A stretch of DNA of 64,000 nt from JAKVAV01 sp047633195 (GTDB lineage: Bacteria; Bacteroidota; Bacteroidia; Flavobacteriales_D; Cryomorphaceae): NCBI GenBank assembly GCA_047633195.1, contig JBLIEU010000001.1:1-64000 (forward strand), written 5' to 3'. Every line of letters starts with the position of its first letter. The stretch's first letter is position 1. Shown one piece after another: positions 8,162 through 17,443 of the stretch. A model generated the notes under the pieces. That model did not search any database. It was not told the DNA's origin and saw only the letters and a program-made list of their open reading frames with translations. A program made the translations under genes and the position numbers.

Positions 8162-8832
8162 TTTTCTATAGAACTAAAGATAAGGTTATTGTAAAAATTA
8201 AATCGCGTATTGTCATTTCCATTCAAATCGCATATCGAAGGCAGATGCTCCGAAAAAAACAACTGATCTAAATGTGATTCAATAAAGAGTGAAGACAGCG
8301 AGTGTGCAAAAGGATATTTGGGTGCCAATTGCAAAATCATCTGTGACATTCTTTCGCACAGGTTTTTGAATTGAATAAACAGTCCTTCCTTGTTTTCATC
8401 GTCTACCAACTTGGTATGGTATGACTTCGCCCCTTCAGCCACGATAACCCTTTGAAGGCTATCCAGATTAAAAGGCGCAGATTTTATTTCAATTAAATCT
8501 CTCGTGATGATTTTTATGGCTGTTTCGAGTCGCTTTTTATCCGAGTCAATATTTGCTGTGCCAAAAGCTAAGTTGTACTCAAGCAATCCCCAATACCAAG
8601 ACACGTAATAATGTAAGAGCATGTGCTTATTCTCAAAATAACGATAAACTGCGCTCTCCGTAGTTCCGACTTCGCTCGCCAATTTTTTGAAAGTGAATTT
8701 TTCAAGACCGAGCTCATCAATCATGATCAAACCTTTCTTCAAGATATCTTTCCCCAAATCAGAACTATTGGGATCTTTCAAGAAAATCTTATTGCTCACA
8801 TCAATTCGGATGTTTGCCAAAAAAGAAGGCAT
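8149..8832 (-). CDS. TetR-family transcriptional regulator
   Basis: A 227-residue regulator. The DNA-binding helix-turn-helix lies at about residues 25-75 (ILKKGLIMIDELGLEKFTFKKLASEVGTTESAVYRYFENK), typical of TetR. The C-terminal ligand domain has no specific match I recognise. The ATG at 8832 is chosen over an upstream in-frame ATG at 8901 because a perfect -7 promoter box lies between them (8860-8867). As first gene of the exporter operon it probably represses its own operon, responding to an unknown ligand. Confidence 0.88.
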   Translation of the reverse strand: MPSFLANIRIDVSNKIFLKDPNSSDLGKDILKKGLIMIDELGLEKFTFKKLASEVGTTESAVYRYFENKHMLLHYYVSWYWGLLEYNLAFGTANIDSDKKRLETAIKIITRDLIEIKSAPFNLDSLQRVIVAEGAKSYHTKLVDDENKEGLFIQFKNLCERMSQMILQLAPKYPFAHSLSSLFIESHLDQLFFSEHLPSICDLNGNDNTRFNFYNNLIFSSIEKWRV

Positions 8833-8859
8833 ATTTTTTTCTTTTGCGAATATTACACG

Positions 8860-8892
8860 CAAATATAATACTATAACCTTCAAACTGTTCAA
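8860..8892 (-). promoter_or_regulatory. Promoter of the TetR-exporter operon
   Basis: On the minus strand, TTG (8892-8890), 22 bases, then a perfect TATATTTG (8867-8860). The predicted transcription start leaves a leader of about 20 bases before the ATG at 8832. Confidence 0.65.
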
Positions 8893-8920
8893 TTCACTCA
8901 CATTTTAAGTGGAAAATCTT

Positions 8921-8953
8921 TTGAATGAGTAAGGATATGAAGCTGTATTTTTG
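8921..8953 (+). promoter_or_regulatory. Promoter of copA
   Basis: TTG at 8921-8923, 22 bases, then TATTTTTG at 8946-8953. Only four bases separate the -7 box from the ATG at 8958, so the message may be leaderless or nearly so. Confidence 0.65.
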
Positions 8954-8957
8954 CAGT

Positions 8958-11051
8958 ATGGCAATCGAAGAAGTAGTATTGAAAGTAGACGGAATGACCT
9001 GCTCGAACTGTGCTGCAGGAATCAGTAAAACGTTGAAAAAGTCAGGATTTGAAGATGCTCATGCCAGTTTTAGTGATGGAGAAGTTTCGTTTACCCTCGT
9101 GGAGAATCATTCGAAAAATGAAGCCGTTAAAAAAATTGAAAGTCTCGGCTATTCCGTAGTAGAAGGAGATGAAGCTGCGCCGAAAGGGCTGAGCAGCATT
9201 GAGAAGAAGTTTCTTTTTTCACTTATTCTTTCGCTCCCACTCTTCCTCCACATGTTTATACCACAAGGTTGGTGGTTGAATAATCCCGTCGTTCAAATTT
9301 CTCTAGCCACACCTGTTTTCATTCTAGGCGCAGCTCACTTTGGGAGATCTGCTTGGGGAAGCATCAAAGCTGGGATGGCCAATATGGATGTCCTGATTTT
9401 CATCGGATCAAGTGCCGCTTATTTCTATAGCCTTGCAGGGGCTTTCATGAATTGGGGCACTCCTGAAATGCACAAATTCATGTTCTTCGAAACGGCAGCC
9501 ATGATCATCACTCTGGTGCTCTTGGGCAATGTCATCGAGTACAGGGCGGTTAAAAAGACATCTGAACAAATCGGCGAACTCACTAAGCTTCAATCTGCAG
9601 TAGCGCGAATAGTGATGCGCATTAATGGCACAGAGAAACTCTTTGAAACTGAGCCAAAGGCGGTCAAAATCAGCGACGAATTACAAGTCAATCAAGGTGA
9701 CCACGTTCCAATAGATGGCACCATCCTTTCGGGAAATGTTGAAGTTGATGAATCTGCTATCACAGGTGAGAGTGCTGTCGTGGTTAAAAAGAAAGCCGAT
9801 CAATTGTTCTCGGGCACAACCATTCTCGAAGGCAATTGCCGAATGGAAGCCACTGCAACCGCTAAAGACTCCACTCTAGAAAAAATCATTTCTCTGGTAA
9901 AACGAGCTAGACGCGAACAGCCCGATATCCAAATTCTCGGTGATAAGGTCAGTGGCATATTTGTCCCCGTAGTTCTTGGCATAGCGAGTTTAACCTTCCT
10001 CCTCGCCTACTTTTTTTTCGAAATAGGCTTGACCCAATCTATCATGAACTCCATCGCAGTTCTCGTCATATCCTGCCCCTGCGCTATGGGTCTGGCCACT
10101 CCTACCGCTGTAGTTGCGGGAATAGGTCGAGCAGCCAAAGCGGGAATTCTTCTGAAAGGAGGAAACACGCTCGAGCGATTCGCCAAAGCTGACGTGATTC
10201 TTTTCGATAAAACAGGAACCTTGACCACGGGAAAATTCTCCATGGAGTTAGCCGAAAACGAAATTGGACTTAGAGCAAAAGAGCTGATTAAATCCTTGGA
10301 AAACCATTCATCGCATCCCATCGCTAGATCTCTAGTTAGCCAAATGCCAAATACCGAAGCGGAATCAATTTCTGAAATACGAGAGGTAAAAGGGTTTGGA
10401 ATGCAAGGAAAGACGGCTACAGGCGAAGAAGTGTTTTTTGGCAAAGACGAAGAAGGTAAAAGTGATCTCATTCTGCAATTGAATGGAAACACGGTGTGCC
10501 GCGCGAGCATCGAAGACAGCATAAAAGAAGGCGCCAAAGAAATGGTAGATGCTTTCAAGAAAGCGGGTCTTGAAACCAGAATCCTTTCTGGAGATCGAGA
10601 GAAGAAAGTGGCGCAAGTGGCACGAAAACTCGGGATCAAAGCATATCATGCAGCGATGAAACCCGATGAAAAGCTTAAGTACATTGAAACGCTTTCTGAG
10701 AGCAAAATCGTGGTGATGGTAGGCGATGGAATCAACGATGGGCCATCGCTATCAAGAGCGCAGGTCGGAATTTCTCCAGGAGGCGCCACATCTCTAGCGA
10801 TTGATTCGGCACGTATCGTATTGATGCGACACGATGAAATGAAAGCGCTGGTAGAAGCTTTTAAGATATCGCAACACACCTACAAAACAATTAAGCAAAA
10901 TCTCTTTTGGGCTTTCTTTTACAATGCCTTAGCAATTCCCATTGCAGCCGTAGGCCTGCTCAACCCAATGGTGGCTGCGCTGTCCATGGCATTCTCCGAT
11001 GTGATTGTTATTGGAAATTCACTGCGATTAAAAGTGAAGAAGATCGATTAA
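8958..11051 (+). CDS. copA: Copper-type heavy-metal P-type ATPase
   Basis: A 697-residue P1B ATPase that exports Cu(I) from the cytoplasm. Domains in order: one heavy-metal-associated domain (DGMTCSNCAAG, residues about 8-18), paired membrane helices, actuator loop (TGES), the SCPC metal site in the membrane, phosphorylation site DKTGTLT, the SHP motif, and the GDGIND hinge. CPC and GMTCxxC support Cu(I) rather than zinc. The start at 8958 is used because the upstream in-frame ATG codons at 8925 and 8937 sit inside or ahead of the promoter. The gene is divergent from the TetR operon; its usual regulators (CueR, CsoR) are not present nearby. Its stop overlaps the convergent bshB1 stop by 2 bp. 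Confidence 0.93.
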   Translation: MAIEEVVLKVDGMTCSNCAAGISKTLKKSGFEDAHASFSDGEVSFTLVENHSKNEAVKKIESLGYSVVEGDEAAPKGLSSIEKKFLFSLILSLPLFLHMFIPQGWWLNNPVVQISLATPVFILGAAHFGRSAWGSIKAGMANMDVLIFIGSSAAYFYSLAGAFMNWGTPEMHKFMFFETAAMIITLVLLGNVIEYRAVKKTSEQIGELTKLQSAVARIVMRINGTEKLFETEPKAVKISDELQVNQGDHVPIDGTILSGNVEVDESAITGESAVVVKKKADQLFSGTTILEGNCRMEATATAKDSTLEKIISLVKRARREQPDIQILGDKVSGIFVPVVLGIASLTFLLAYFFFEIGLTQSIMNSIAVLVISCPCAMGLATPTAVVAGIGRAAKAGILLKGGNTLERFAKADVILFDKTGTLTTGKFSMELAENEIGLRAKELIKSLENHSSHPIARSLVSQMPNTEAESISEIREVKGFGMQGKTATGEEVFFGKDEEGKSDLILQLNGNTVCRASIEDSIKEGAKEMVDAFKKAGLETRILSGDREKKVAQVARKLGIKAYHAAMKPDEKLKYIETLSESKIVVMVGDGINDGPSLSRAQVGISPGGATSLAIDSARIVLMRHDEMKALVEAFKISQHTYKTIKQNLFWAFFYNALAIPIAAVGLLNPMVAALSMAFSDVIVIGNSLRLKVKKID

Positions 11052-11770
11052 AGAAGATCCGACAGATATGAAACCCCGATAGTTCTTTCGGCTACAAAGC
11101 CTTCTCCAAATTGAACCCCAATAGAGCGACCGTATTCACGGGCTCTTGATTCAAGAAACATCATAAACTCTGGAGTAGAGATAGGGGTAGCAGGCTCACT
11201 GTCTTCTTTCCCCACGAAGAATTGACTTGAGAACGCCTCAATCGATTTTACCTTTTGCTCCCATTGATCTGAGATATCCACTACGAAATCAGGATGCATA
11301 AAGCGGTCTTGGATATAGTGGTATACAGCTGTGGGACGCCAAGCTTCTTGAGCATTGCCATTTTCATCAAGGGTCTCAATTGCCTTGAGGCCACTCAAAA
11401 AGCACGACTTTGCTGATAGTGCTGCTCCCATTTCGTGGTCGGGATGGCGATCTGTCAAGGCGTTCGCCAAAACAATATCGGGACGGTATTTCCTGATAAA
11501 GGGAATAATGGCCAGTTGCTGCTCTTTGATATTATTCAGAAATCCATCGGGTAGCCCTAAGTTCTCACGAACGGTCAAACCCATAATTTCTGAAGCTCGC
11601 GCTGCCTCCATTGCTCTAATCTCAGGAGTACCTCGAGTTCCGAGCTCACCTTTGGTTAGATCGAGTATTCCCACTTTCTTTCCTTGCAAAATGGACTTGA
11701 TGATGGTCCCAGAAGAACTTAGTTCAACGTCGTCGGGATGAGCCGCAATGGCTAGAATATCCAATTTCAT
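11048..11770 (-). CDS. bshB1: Bacillithiol biosynthesis deacetylase BshB1
   Basis: Removes the acetyl group from N-acetylglucosaminyl-malate during synthesis of the thiol bacillithiol. The 240-residue protein has the PIG-L/LmbE zinc signature AAHPDDVEL near the N-terminus, followed by the family segments DLTKGELGTRGT and TDRHPDHEMGA. These match the BshB1 subgroup closely. The other bacillithiol genes bshA and bshC are not in this window. It is the last gene of the ten-gene operon that begins with ccmB and overlaps maf by 4 bp. Confidence 0.93.
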   Translation of the reverse strand: MKLDILAIAAHPDDVELSSSGTIIKSILQGKKVGILDLTKGELGTRGTPEIRAMEAARASEIMGLTVRENLGLPDGFLNNIKEQQLAIIPFIRKYRPDIVLANALTDRHPDHEMGAALSAKSCFLSGLKAIETLDENGNAQEAWRPTAVYHYIQDRFMHPDFVVDISDQWEQKVKSIEAFSSQFFVGKEDSEPATPISTPEFMMFLESRAREYGRSIGVQFGEGFVAERTIGVSYLSDLL

Positions 11771-12363
11771 GACTCAATGAATTTCTTTAGCTCGCTGTAG
11801 AATAGTCGAGTGGGAAAGCCCATAACATTGTAAAAGGAACCTTCGATTCTTTCTATCCCTACATATCCTATCCACTCTTGAATTCCGTAAGCTCCTGCCT
11901 TATCGAAAGGCTTAAATTCGCTGACATACCATTCGATGGCTTCTCGCTCCACCTGACCGAAATGCACCTTCGTGGTTTCACTCACTACGACTTGTTTTTC
12001 GGAAGAAGTCAGGCAAACCGCTGTAATCACTTCGTGCTTTCTCCCCGAAAGTTCAGTAATCATAGCCACCGCTTCATCGGCGTTCGTGGGCTTATTAAAA
12101 ACATGATCACCCAGCCAAACCACTGTGTCGCTAGTCACTAAAACTTCTCCTTCACTCAAGTCGGATTTGAACGCATTCGCTTTCTTCTCGGCAAGATAAA
12201 GAGGAATTTCAGCTCCTTGGAGGTTAGGGTCAAAATCTTCGTTGACTTCTTTGGTTCTCACTTCAAAAGGAATTCCTAGTCCTTTCATCAACTCGTGTCG
12301 TCTCGGCGACTTGGAAGCCAAAACGATCTTATTCCCTTTTAGATCAAGATAATTCACCCGCAT
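11767..12363 (-). CDS. maf: Maf-family nucleotide pyrophosphatase
   Basis: A 198-residue enzyme that hydrolyses non-canonical or methylated nucleoside triphosphates. The N-terminal LASKSPRRHELM loop is the family substrate site; TSDTVVWLGDHVFNKP, GRKHEVITAVCL and YGIQEWIG follow in the normal order. The length is standard. It overlaps the prenyltransferase gene by 20 bp and bshB1 by 4 bp. Confidence 0.92.
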   Translation of the reverse strand: MRVNYLDLKGNKIVLASKSPRRHELMKGLGIPFEVRTKEVNEDFDPNLQGAEIPLYLAEKKANAFKSDLSEGEVLVTSDTVVWLGDHVFNKPTNADEAVAMITELSGRKHEVITAVCLTSSEKQVVVSETTKVHFGQVEREAIEWYVSEFKPFDKAGAYGIQEWIGYVGIERIEGSFYNVMGFPTRLFYSELKKFIES

Positions 12364-13339
12364 AGTAGATGTAATAGTGAACGATACTGTAAAGCAAACC
12401 GCCCAGCATCGCTAGTTTCATAAAATTTCCTGCCCTTACAAATTGCAGACGCTTCACCGCTCGATGGTTTACCCAAAGTCCCGCTAGCAACGGCAAAATT
12501 ACTGCGGACAGCATGTATATAAGGGAATAAGAATCGTTAACGACTTTTTGCTGTAGGATCACGAGGGCAACGATTGTACCCACAATTAATACGGCGGTAA
12601 CCTTCTTCGCATTCTTGATTCCATAGACCAGTGGCACCGTGCGTGCTCCTATTCGGGCATCGCCTTTTACATCGGCCATATCCTTTTGCAACTCACGAAT
12701 GAGGTTGAGGGCAAAAGCAAAAGTGGCATAACCCAGAATGAAGTAGAACAACAACTTGAAGTACAACGCAGGATCCTCACTAGGTCGCTGAATACGGAAG
12801 TACTGAACCACCTCTGCACCATACGTTTCGATGAGAAGGGGTATCTCATAAATCCCTACCAATATTGGAACGAGCCCTGCCAGCAAAGCAATTAGAACAT
12901 TTCCAACGATCAAGTCGCGCTTAAACTGGACGCTATAAAACCACAAGGTGGCAGCTGCGAAAAAACTCACAATACTAAGCTTCCACATACCAACAGAATA
13001 GGCGAGATAAACAGCCATTGCCAAACCGATCAAATTGAAAATTTGATGTACGAACATGGCTACACGTCTTTTGACGTGCACACCTACGATGATATCGTTG
13101 GGTTTATTTACCCTATCAGTGCGTTGATCGAAATAGTCGTTGATGATATTTCCCGCCGCTGCAATTAGCACGGTACTAATTACCAGAATAAGAAACTGCC
13201 AAAAAGTGAGCTGAAGCTCATAGCCGTTTACTTCTACAAGAGGCCTGAGTACAAAGTACCTCATCAGCACCATGGTAAGAGCGATGATGAATAAATTCAG
13301 CGGACGAGTGAGGCGTATAAAATGGAAAAATGCTTGCAT
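12344..13339 (-). CDS. UbiA-family prenyltransferase
   Basis: An integral membrane prenyltransferase of 331 residues with about eight or nine helices. Two Asp-rich diphosphate-Mg motifs are visible: NIINDYFDQRTD (first) and DMADVKGDARIGART (second). In Flavobacteriia, homologues beside maf and kdsC are usually labelled geranylgeranylglycerol-phosphate geranylgeranyltransferase, but the substrate has not been established from sequence; a quinone or other lipid head group is equally possible. It lies 3 bases downstream of kdsC. Confidence 0.85.
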   Translation of the reverse strand: MQAFFHFIRLTRPLNLFIIALTMVLMRYFVLRPLVEVNGYELQLTFWQFLILVISTVLIAAAGNIINDYFDQRTDRVNKPNDIIVGVHVKRRVAMFVHQIFNLIGLAMAVYLAYSVGMWKLSIVSFFAAATLWFYSVQFKRDLIVGNVLIALLAGLVPILVGIYEIPLLIETYGAEVVQYFRIQRPSEDPALYFKLLFYFILGYATFAFALNLIRELQKDMADVKGDARIGARTVPLVYGIKNAKKVTAVLIVGTIVALVILQQKVVNDSYSLIYMLSAVILPLLAGLWVNHRAVKRLQFVRAGNFMKLAMLGGLLYSIVHYYIYYAGELS

Positions 13340-13342
13340 GAC

Positions 13343-13867
13343 TTACCATTCGAGGGCATCCTCATCAAACCACTTCCCTTGCACTTTAAGGGTTTGCTCA
13401 ATGACATCTCTCACACATCCATGTCCACCTTTCTTCACTGAAACATAATCGCTTATGCTCTTAATTTCTTCGGCTGCATCGGCGGGACATGTTGCCAAAC
13501 CACACTTCTCCATGACCCTATAATCAGGAATATCATCCCCCATATAAAGTACTTCAGAAGCTGTGATACCCTGATTTTCAACAAAGGTATCAAAGACTTG
13601 CTCTTTATTTCGGCTTTGTAGAAAAATGTGTTTAACACCTAAACTATAGAGTCCATCCCTTACGGCAATCGAGTTTCCGCCAGTGATGATGGCAATACGC
13701 AGCCCTTTCTTAATAGCAAACTGCAACGCATAGCTGTCTTTGGAATTCATTCTCCGCACGAATTGCCCATCGGGCATTATCAGAACCATCCCATCCGTAA
13801 AAACACCATCGACATCAAAAATCAAAGTGGTGATTTCGTTTAGGCGCTCCTTATAGCTTCTGCTCAT
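13343..13867 (-). CDS. kdsC: KdsC-like HAD phosphatase
   Basis: A 174-residue HAD hydrolase without a large cap domain. The motifs are LIFDVDGVFTDG (nucleophile and acid-base aspartates), a TGGNS Thr motif, and MGDDIPDY (metal-binding). This matches 3-deoxy-manno-octulosonate-8-phosphate phosphatase, which frees Kdo for lipopolysaccharide. The partner genes kdsA and a kdsD-type isomerase are elsewhere in this window (49.3-50.7 kb). It overlaps the DUF2520 gene by 17 bp. Confidence 0.85.
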   Translation of the reverse strand: MSRSYKERLNEITTLIFDVDGVFTDGMVLIMPDGQFVRRMNSKDSYALQFAIKKGLRIAIITGGNSIAVRDGLYSLGVKHIFLQSRNKEQVFDTFVENQGITASEVLYMGDDIPDYRVMEKCGLATCPADAAEEIKSISDYVSVKKGGHGCVRDVIEQTLKVQGKWFDEDALEW

Positions 13868-14636
13868 GGCTGCGGTTGTAAATTTCGTTGGTCAGTCGGT
13901 CGTAGATTTCCCTATAGGAATTGTCTTCTCCCAATAGTTCGCGGTGCATTTCAATGGTCTGCTTATCGCCTCTAGCGGCAGGTCCCGTTTGAGAAAGCCT
14001 AGCCGATTGCATCAAAACAGTATTGGCAGTCTCCAAAATGAGCGGGTGCAATATGCTGCGGTCTATTTCGGCTTTCGCCAAAAGGTCTTCCGAAAGCTCG
14101 AACATCAGGTTGGCGAAATTATTCGCGAAAACAGCAGCCAAATGAAGGCTCTTACGCTGGTCGCTCGACAAAACGTGAATTCGCTGAGAAAGCAACTCTG
14201 CCAATTCTCCCAACCCATTTAGGTCTTCATCATTTTCTGCCTCTAGGCAAAAGGGAACGTTCTCCCAAATAATATGCTTGTCGAGAGAAAAACTTTGAAG
14301 AGGATAGAAAACAGCTCTTCTCTTTGGGCCTTCAATCGCAGAAAGGGGAACTGCACCCGATGCGTGGGCAACAAGTCCTTTGTTGTTGCGATTCAATTGT
14401 CGCGAAACCTCCGCAACGGCATCATCAGAAACCGTTAATAAAATCAAGTCAACTTGAATAACGTCAGATAAATTAGTAATGACTCTCGAGTCAAGTTTGT
14501 CAGCAAGTTTCTTGGTCTCCTCTGCATTTCTCCCGTAAACACCTGCTATGGTTACACCTTGATCGTGCAAGGCAGCGCCAAGTTGATGGGCAACTCTCCC
14601 AGGACCTATCAGCGCGATGGATTCAAATTGACTCAT
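13851..14636 (-). CDS. DUF2520 Rossmann-fold protein
   Basis: A 261-residue protein with an N-terminal dinucleotide-binding fold (ALIGPGRVAHQLGAAL, GxGxxA-like) and a helical DUF2520 C-terminal half (around SLHLAAVFANNFANLMFELSE). It resembles ketopantoate-type or pyrroline-carboxylate-type reductases but its substrate is unknown. It is conserved in Bacteroidota beside the KdsC-like phosphatase. The start ATG overlaps the ccmF stop by 4 bp. Confidence 0.85.
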   Translation of the reverse strand: MSQFESIALIGPGRVAHQLGAALHDQGVTIAGVYGRNAEETKKLADKLDSRVITNLSDVIQVDLILLTVSDDAVAEVSRQLNRNNKGLVAHASGAVPLSAIEGPKRRAVFYPLQSFSLDKHIIWENVPFCLEAENDEDLNGLGELAELLSQRIHVLSSDQRKSLHLAAVFANNFANLMFELSEDLLAKAEIDRSILHPLILETANTVLMQSARLSQTGPAARGDKQTIEMHRELLGEDNSYREIYDRLTNEIYNRSHEQKL

Positions 14637-17437
14637 TCTACTTTGCTTTTTTTCGAAATCTTAATGCGGTGACGAATTGCCATAAGCGTTCCTAAGAACA
14701 TGATGATACAACCTATCCATAAGATGTTGATCATTGGAAATTGAATGGCCTGCATCACGATAAATTCCTTTCTATTTGAAAAACGTTCAGCCACTAAGAA
14801 TGTGTGCTTTCCCGTAACGGGATCAATCTTCTCAAAATTGACCCGCATTCCCGACTCATCTTGAATAACAGGATCAGGGACGGGCAAAATAGAATCTCGA
14901 AGGATGTAAAGTGGTTCCACTTCATATACCTCTCCTTTAGGGGTTTTGATTCCAATTCTCGCTTTTACGGCCAAGTCATTCGGTGCTATGCGGTATTTCT
15001 CTCTCTCTTCATCTTTTACTACCGAAAGCTGATTGAGCCTCACCGAAGTCGAACCAACCAAGGCCGTATCGCCAATGGCCAATTGCACCTCTGTTGGGGA
15101 GCGAAAGCCAGCCATATCCGTATCTACCTCGAGCTCTGCCCAGCGGATATGCGTGTAAATATCTTTATTCCAATAGCGCTTCGTAGAAGGCTCAGCTACA
15201 TTTCCAAATTCGGGATTCAACTGAATTCTCGGATTCAGGTCGAACAGCTTCTCTCCAGGGCGGTATTGTGCCCAGCGCGAAATAGAGTCCAGAATCATTC
15301 CCCTCGGATCTTGTACCACTTCCCAATGATCTTTTTGATCGAGAATAAAGTCAGCCCCAGGAAAGTGATCATTCTTGGCTTGCATCACCACACCACGAGC
15401 AATTACGTGATCACCCGATTTATAAGAAATGGGTTTAGCATCAAAGTATTCTACTTTGTAATAGACATTTATACCTTCTTTACTTCGCTCTTTGTAACTC
15501 ACAAAATAGCCGCCCATCATGATGGTGTCATGTTTGAATAAGAGAACGTCTTCATTGTTTTTGAAGTCGTTGCTCAGTTGCTCAATATCAAAGCGCGAGG
15601 CATTCTCCGAAATCTTTTCGCTGCGCGAAGTAGAGATCAAAGCTCCCAGAAGAATCAGCCCAAAACCGATGTGAGCTACACTCGGCCCTGATGAGTCGAA
15701 TTTGCCTTTGAGAATCCGAACCGCGTAGTCCAAATTGGCAAGAATTGCAAAAATGGTGGTGAAAAATAGGATAAGTAAGATAAACTCATCTCCGTCATAC
15801 GTTAGTTGAGTTGCCGCCGCTGCAGTAATCAACAAGGCTACTGTTAGGCTTCCACCAATTCTCTTAGCAAACTGCTTAAAGTTGCTCTTTCCGAAGCGCA
15901 AAAACTGAGTGAATGCGATGAGAAAAGTGATCACAAATGCAAATGGAATTTGCCACTTATTGAAATGACTGATCCGATCGGTATTTGGTGCAAGCTTGCC
16001 TTCTGCCAGCGATTTAAGACCGTCAATATTGGTGACAGAATAGATATCCATCAATGGCCCTGCAAAAGGCTGGGCCAGAATATTCCAAATGGGTTTGGAT
16101 GTTTCCAGAGCAATCTGGGCGGCTGAAAGCAACAGCACCATCGACCCTATGAAAATCCAAAACTCTCGGCTCCAAAGGGGCTCTTCTTTTTCGGGCTTGA
16201 CGAAGATTTTTTTGTAAGCCAGAATGGGCATCACGATAGACATGGCAAGGAATGCCACGATTGCGGCAACTTCAAGCTCAAATATCCACCCCACGGCAAT
16301 TAATAAAACAATCCCTCCTAGATAAAGCAGTCTCAAACGCTTTTCAAAAAGCATTAGGCAAGAGGGAATAGCCACCAATAAAAGAAGAATGAACAAGTGT
16401 TGTCGCATCATTCCATTATCGGTAAACGCATGAACGGAGGTATCTCCCAGCACCCCTGAATGGACCAAGAAAGAGGCATACATCACCAAAACCGTAGTGA
16501 TCAATGTGAGGAAGAGTGCAGCGTACTGCGATACGTTTTTACGCTGATTCACAACCATCACGTGAGCAGCGCCCACAAGGGTAAGCCAAGGAATGAGGGA
16601 AGCATTTTCAACGGGATCCCAAGCCCAAAAACCTCCAAAACTTAAGGCTTCGTAAGCCCAAGCTCCACCCATGAGAATTCCAATTCCCAAGACGGAAACA
16701 CTGAAGAAAGCCCACGGAATAGCAGGTCTGATCCACTCTTTTAATCGGCCCGAAGCCAAACCAGCTATGGCAAATGCAAAGGGAAAAAGCGTAGAGGCGT
16801 ACCCCAGAAAAAGAGTGGGTGGATGAATCGTCATCCAATAATTCTGCAAGAGCGGATTGAGTCCGCGACCTTTACTAAACTCAGGGATCTGTTCCAAATA
16901 ATCTGGCATGAGCGTCCAAGGCAAACCAATGTTATCAGGCAGCTCGCGAATTAGCTCAAAAGGACTATTTCCAATCTTAAAGTCGAGAATGTAAACACCT
17001 AAAAACATGCTACCCAGCATGACCTGAAAGATGGATACCATCATCATGGTGAGGCTCTCAAAACTCTTAGCGGTGCGCAACAGAATATTTCCCAATAGAA
17101 CATTCCAAAAGCTCCAAAGAATAAAGCTTCCCTCCTGCCCTTCCCAAAAGCAGGAGAAAATATACCTCATGGGCATTTCTGTATTGGCATGCGTCCAAAC
17201 GTAGTTGTACTCAAAAAACTTACTGAAAAGCATAATGAACAACGTCACAGCTGCTCCTACAAGCGCAAAAGAATGGAGCGTAAATGATGCTCTTGCTATT
17301 CGGCGAAAAGTATCATTGCTGGTTTTGAAAGCAAAAAAGTAAGCGAAAGCACTCAAAAGTGCTGCGGTAATTGAGGTCGCTACGAGAACTTCTCCTAGCT
17401 TACCAAAGAGGAGGTGCTCCCCTACATATTCTATCAT
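14633..17437 (-). CDS. ccmF: Cytochrome c haem lyase subunit CcmF
   Basis: A 934-residue multi-pass protein that attaches haem to apocytochrome c in the periplasm (Ccm system I). The tryptophan-rich haem-handling segment is present as WAWDPVENASLIPW, with conserved histidines in flanking helices (TIHPPTLFLGY, SFLVHSGVL). A large soluble segment sits near the C-terminus before a last helix. It is longer than the roughly 650-residue proteobacterial CcmF, mainly through this soluble region. It follows ccmE by 6 bp and overlaps the DUF2520 gene by 4 bp. Confidence 0.93.
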   Translation of the reverse strand: MIEYVGEHLLFGKLGEVLVATSITAALLSAFAYFFAFKTSNDTFRRIARASFTLHSFALVGAAVTLFIMLFSKFFEYNYVWTHANTEMPMRYIFSCFWEGQEGSFILWSFWNVLLGNILLRTAKSFESLTMMMVSIFQVMLGSMFLGVYILDFKIGNSPFELIRELPDNIGLPWTLMPDYLEQIPEFSKGRGLNPLLQNYWMTIHPPTLFLGYASTLFPFAFAIAGLASGRLKEWIRPAIPWAFFSVSVLGIGILMGGAWAYEALSFGGFWAWDPVENASLIPWLTLVGAAHVMVVNQRKNVSQYAALFLTLITTVLVMYASFLVHSGVLGDTSVHAFTDNGMMRQHLFILLLLVAIPSCLMLFEKRLRLLYLGGIVLLIAVGWIFELEVAAIVAFLAMSIVMPILAYKKIFVKPEKEEPLWSREFWIFIGSMVLLLSAAQIALETSKPIWNILAQPFAGPLMDIYSVTNIDGLKSLAEGKLAPNTDRISHFNKWQIPFAFVITFLIAFTQFLRFGKSNFKQFAKRIGGSLTVALLITAAAATQLTYDGDEFILLILFFTTIFAILANLDYAVRILKGKFDSSGPSVAHIGFGLILLGALISTSRSEKISENASRFDIEQLSNDFKNNEDVLLFKHDTIMMGGYFVSYKERSKEGINVYYKVEYFDAKPISYKSGDHVIARGVVMQAKNDHFPGADFILDQKDHWEVVQDPRGMILDSISRWAQYRPGEKLFDLNPRIQLNPEFGNVAEPSTKRYWNKDIYTHIRWAELEVDTDMAGFRSPTEVQLAIGDTALVGSTSVRLNQLSVVKDEEREKYRIAPNDLAVKARIGIKTPKGEVYEVEPLYILRDSILPVPDPVIQDESGMRVNFEKIDPVTGKHTFLVAERFSNRKEFIVMQAIQFPMINILWIGCIIMFLGTLMAIRHRIKISKKSKVE

Positions 17438-17443
17438 CGTCTC

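Noticed and set aside
10007..10649. Long antisense open frames on the minus strand of copA.
   Set aside because: Shadows of the conserved P-type ATPase coding sequence; no protein features of their own.
14804..15541. A 245-codon plus-strand frame inside ccmF.
   Set aside because: Opposite to a strongly conserved gene; composition is basic and without domain signals, as expected of a shadow.
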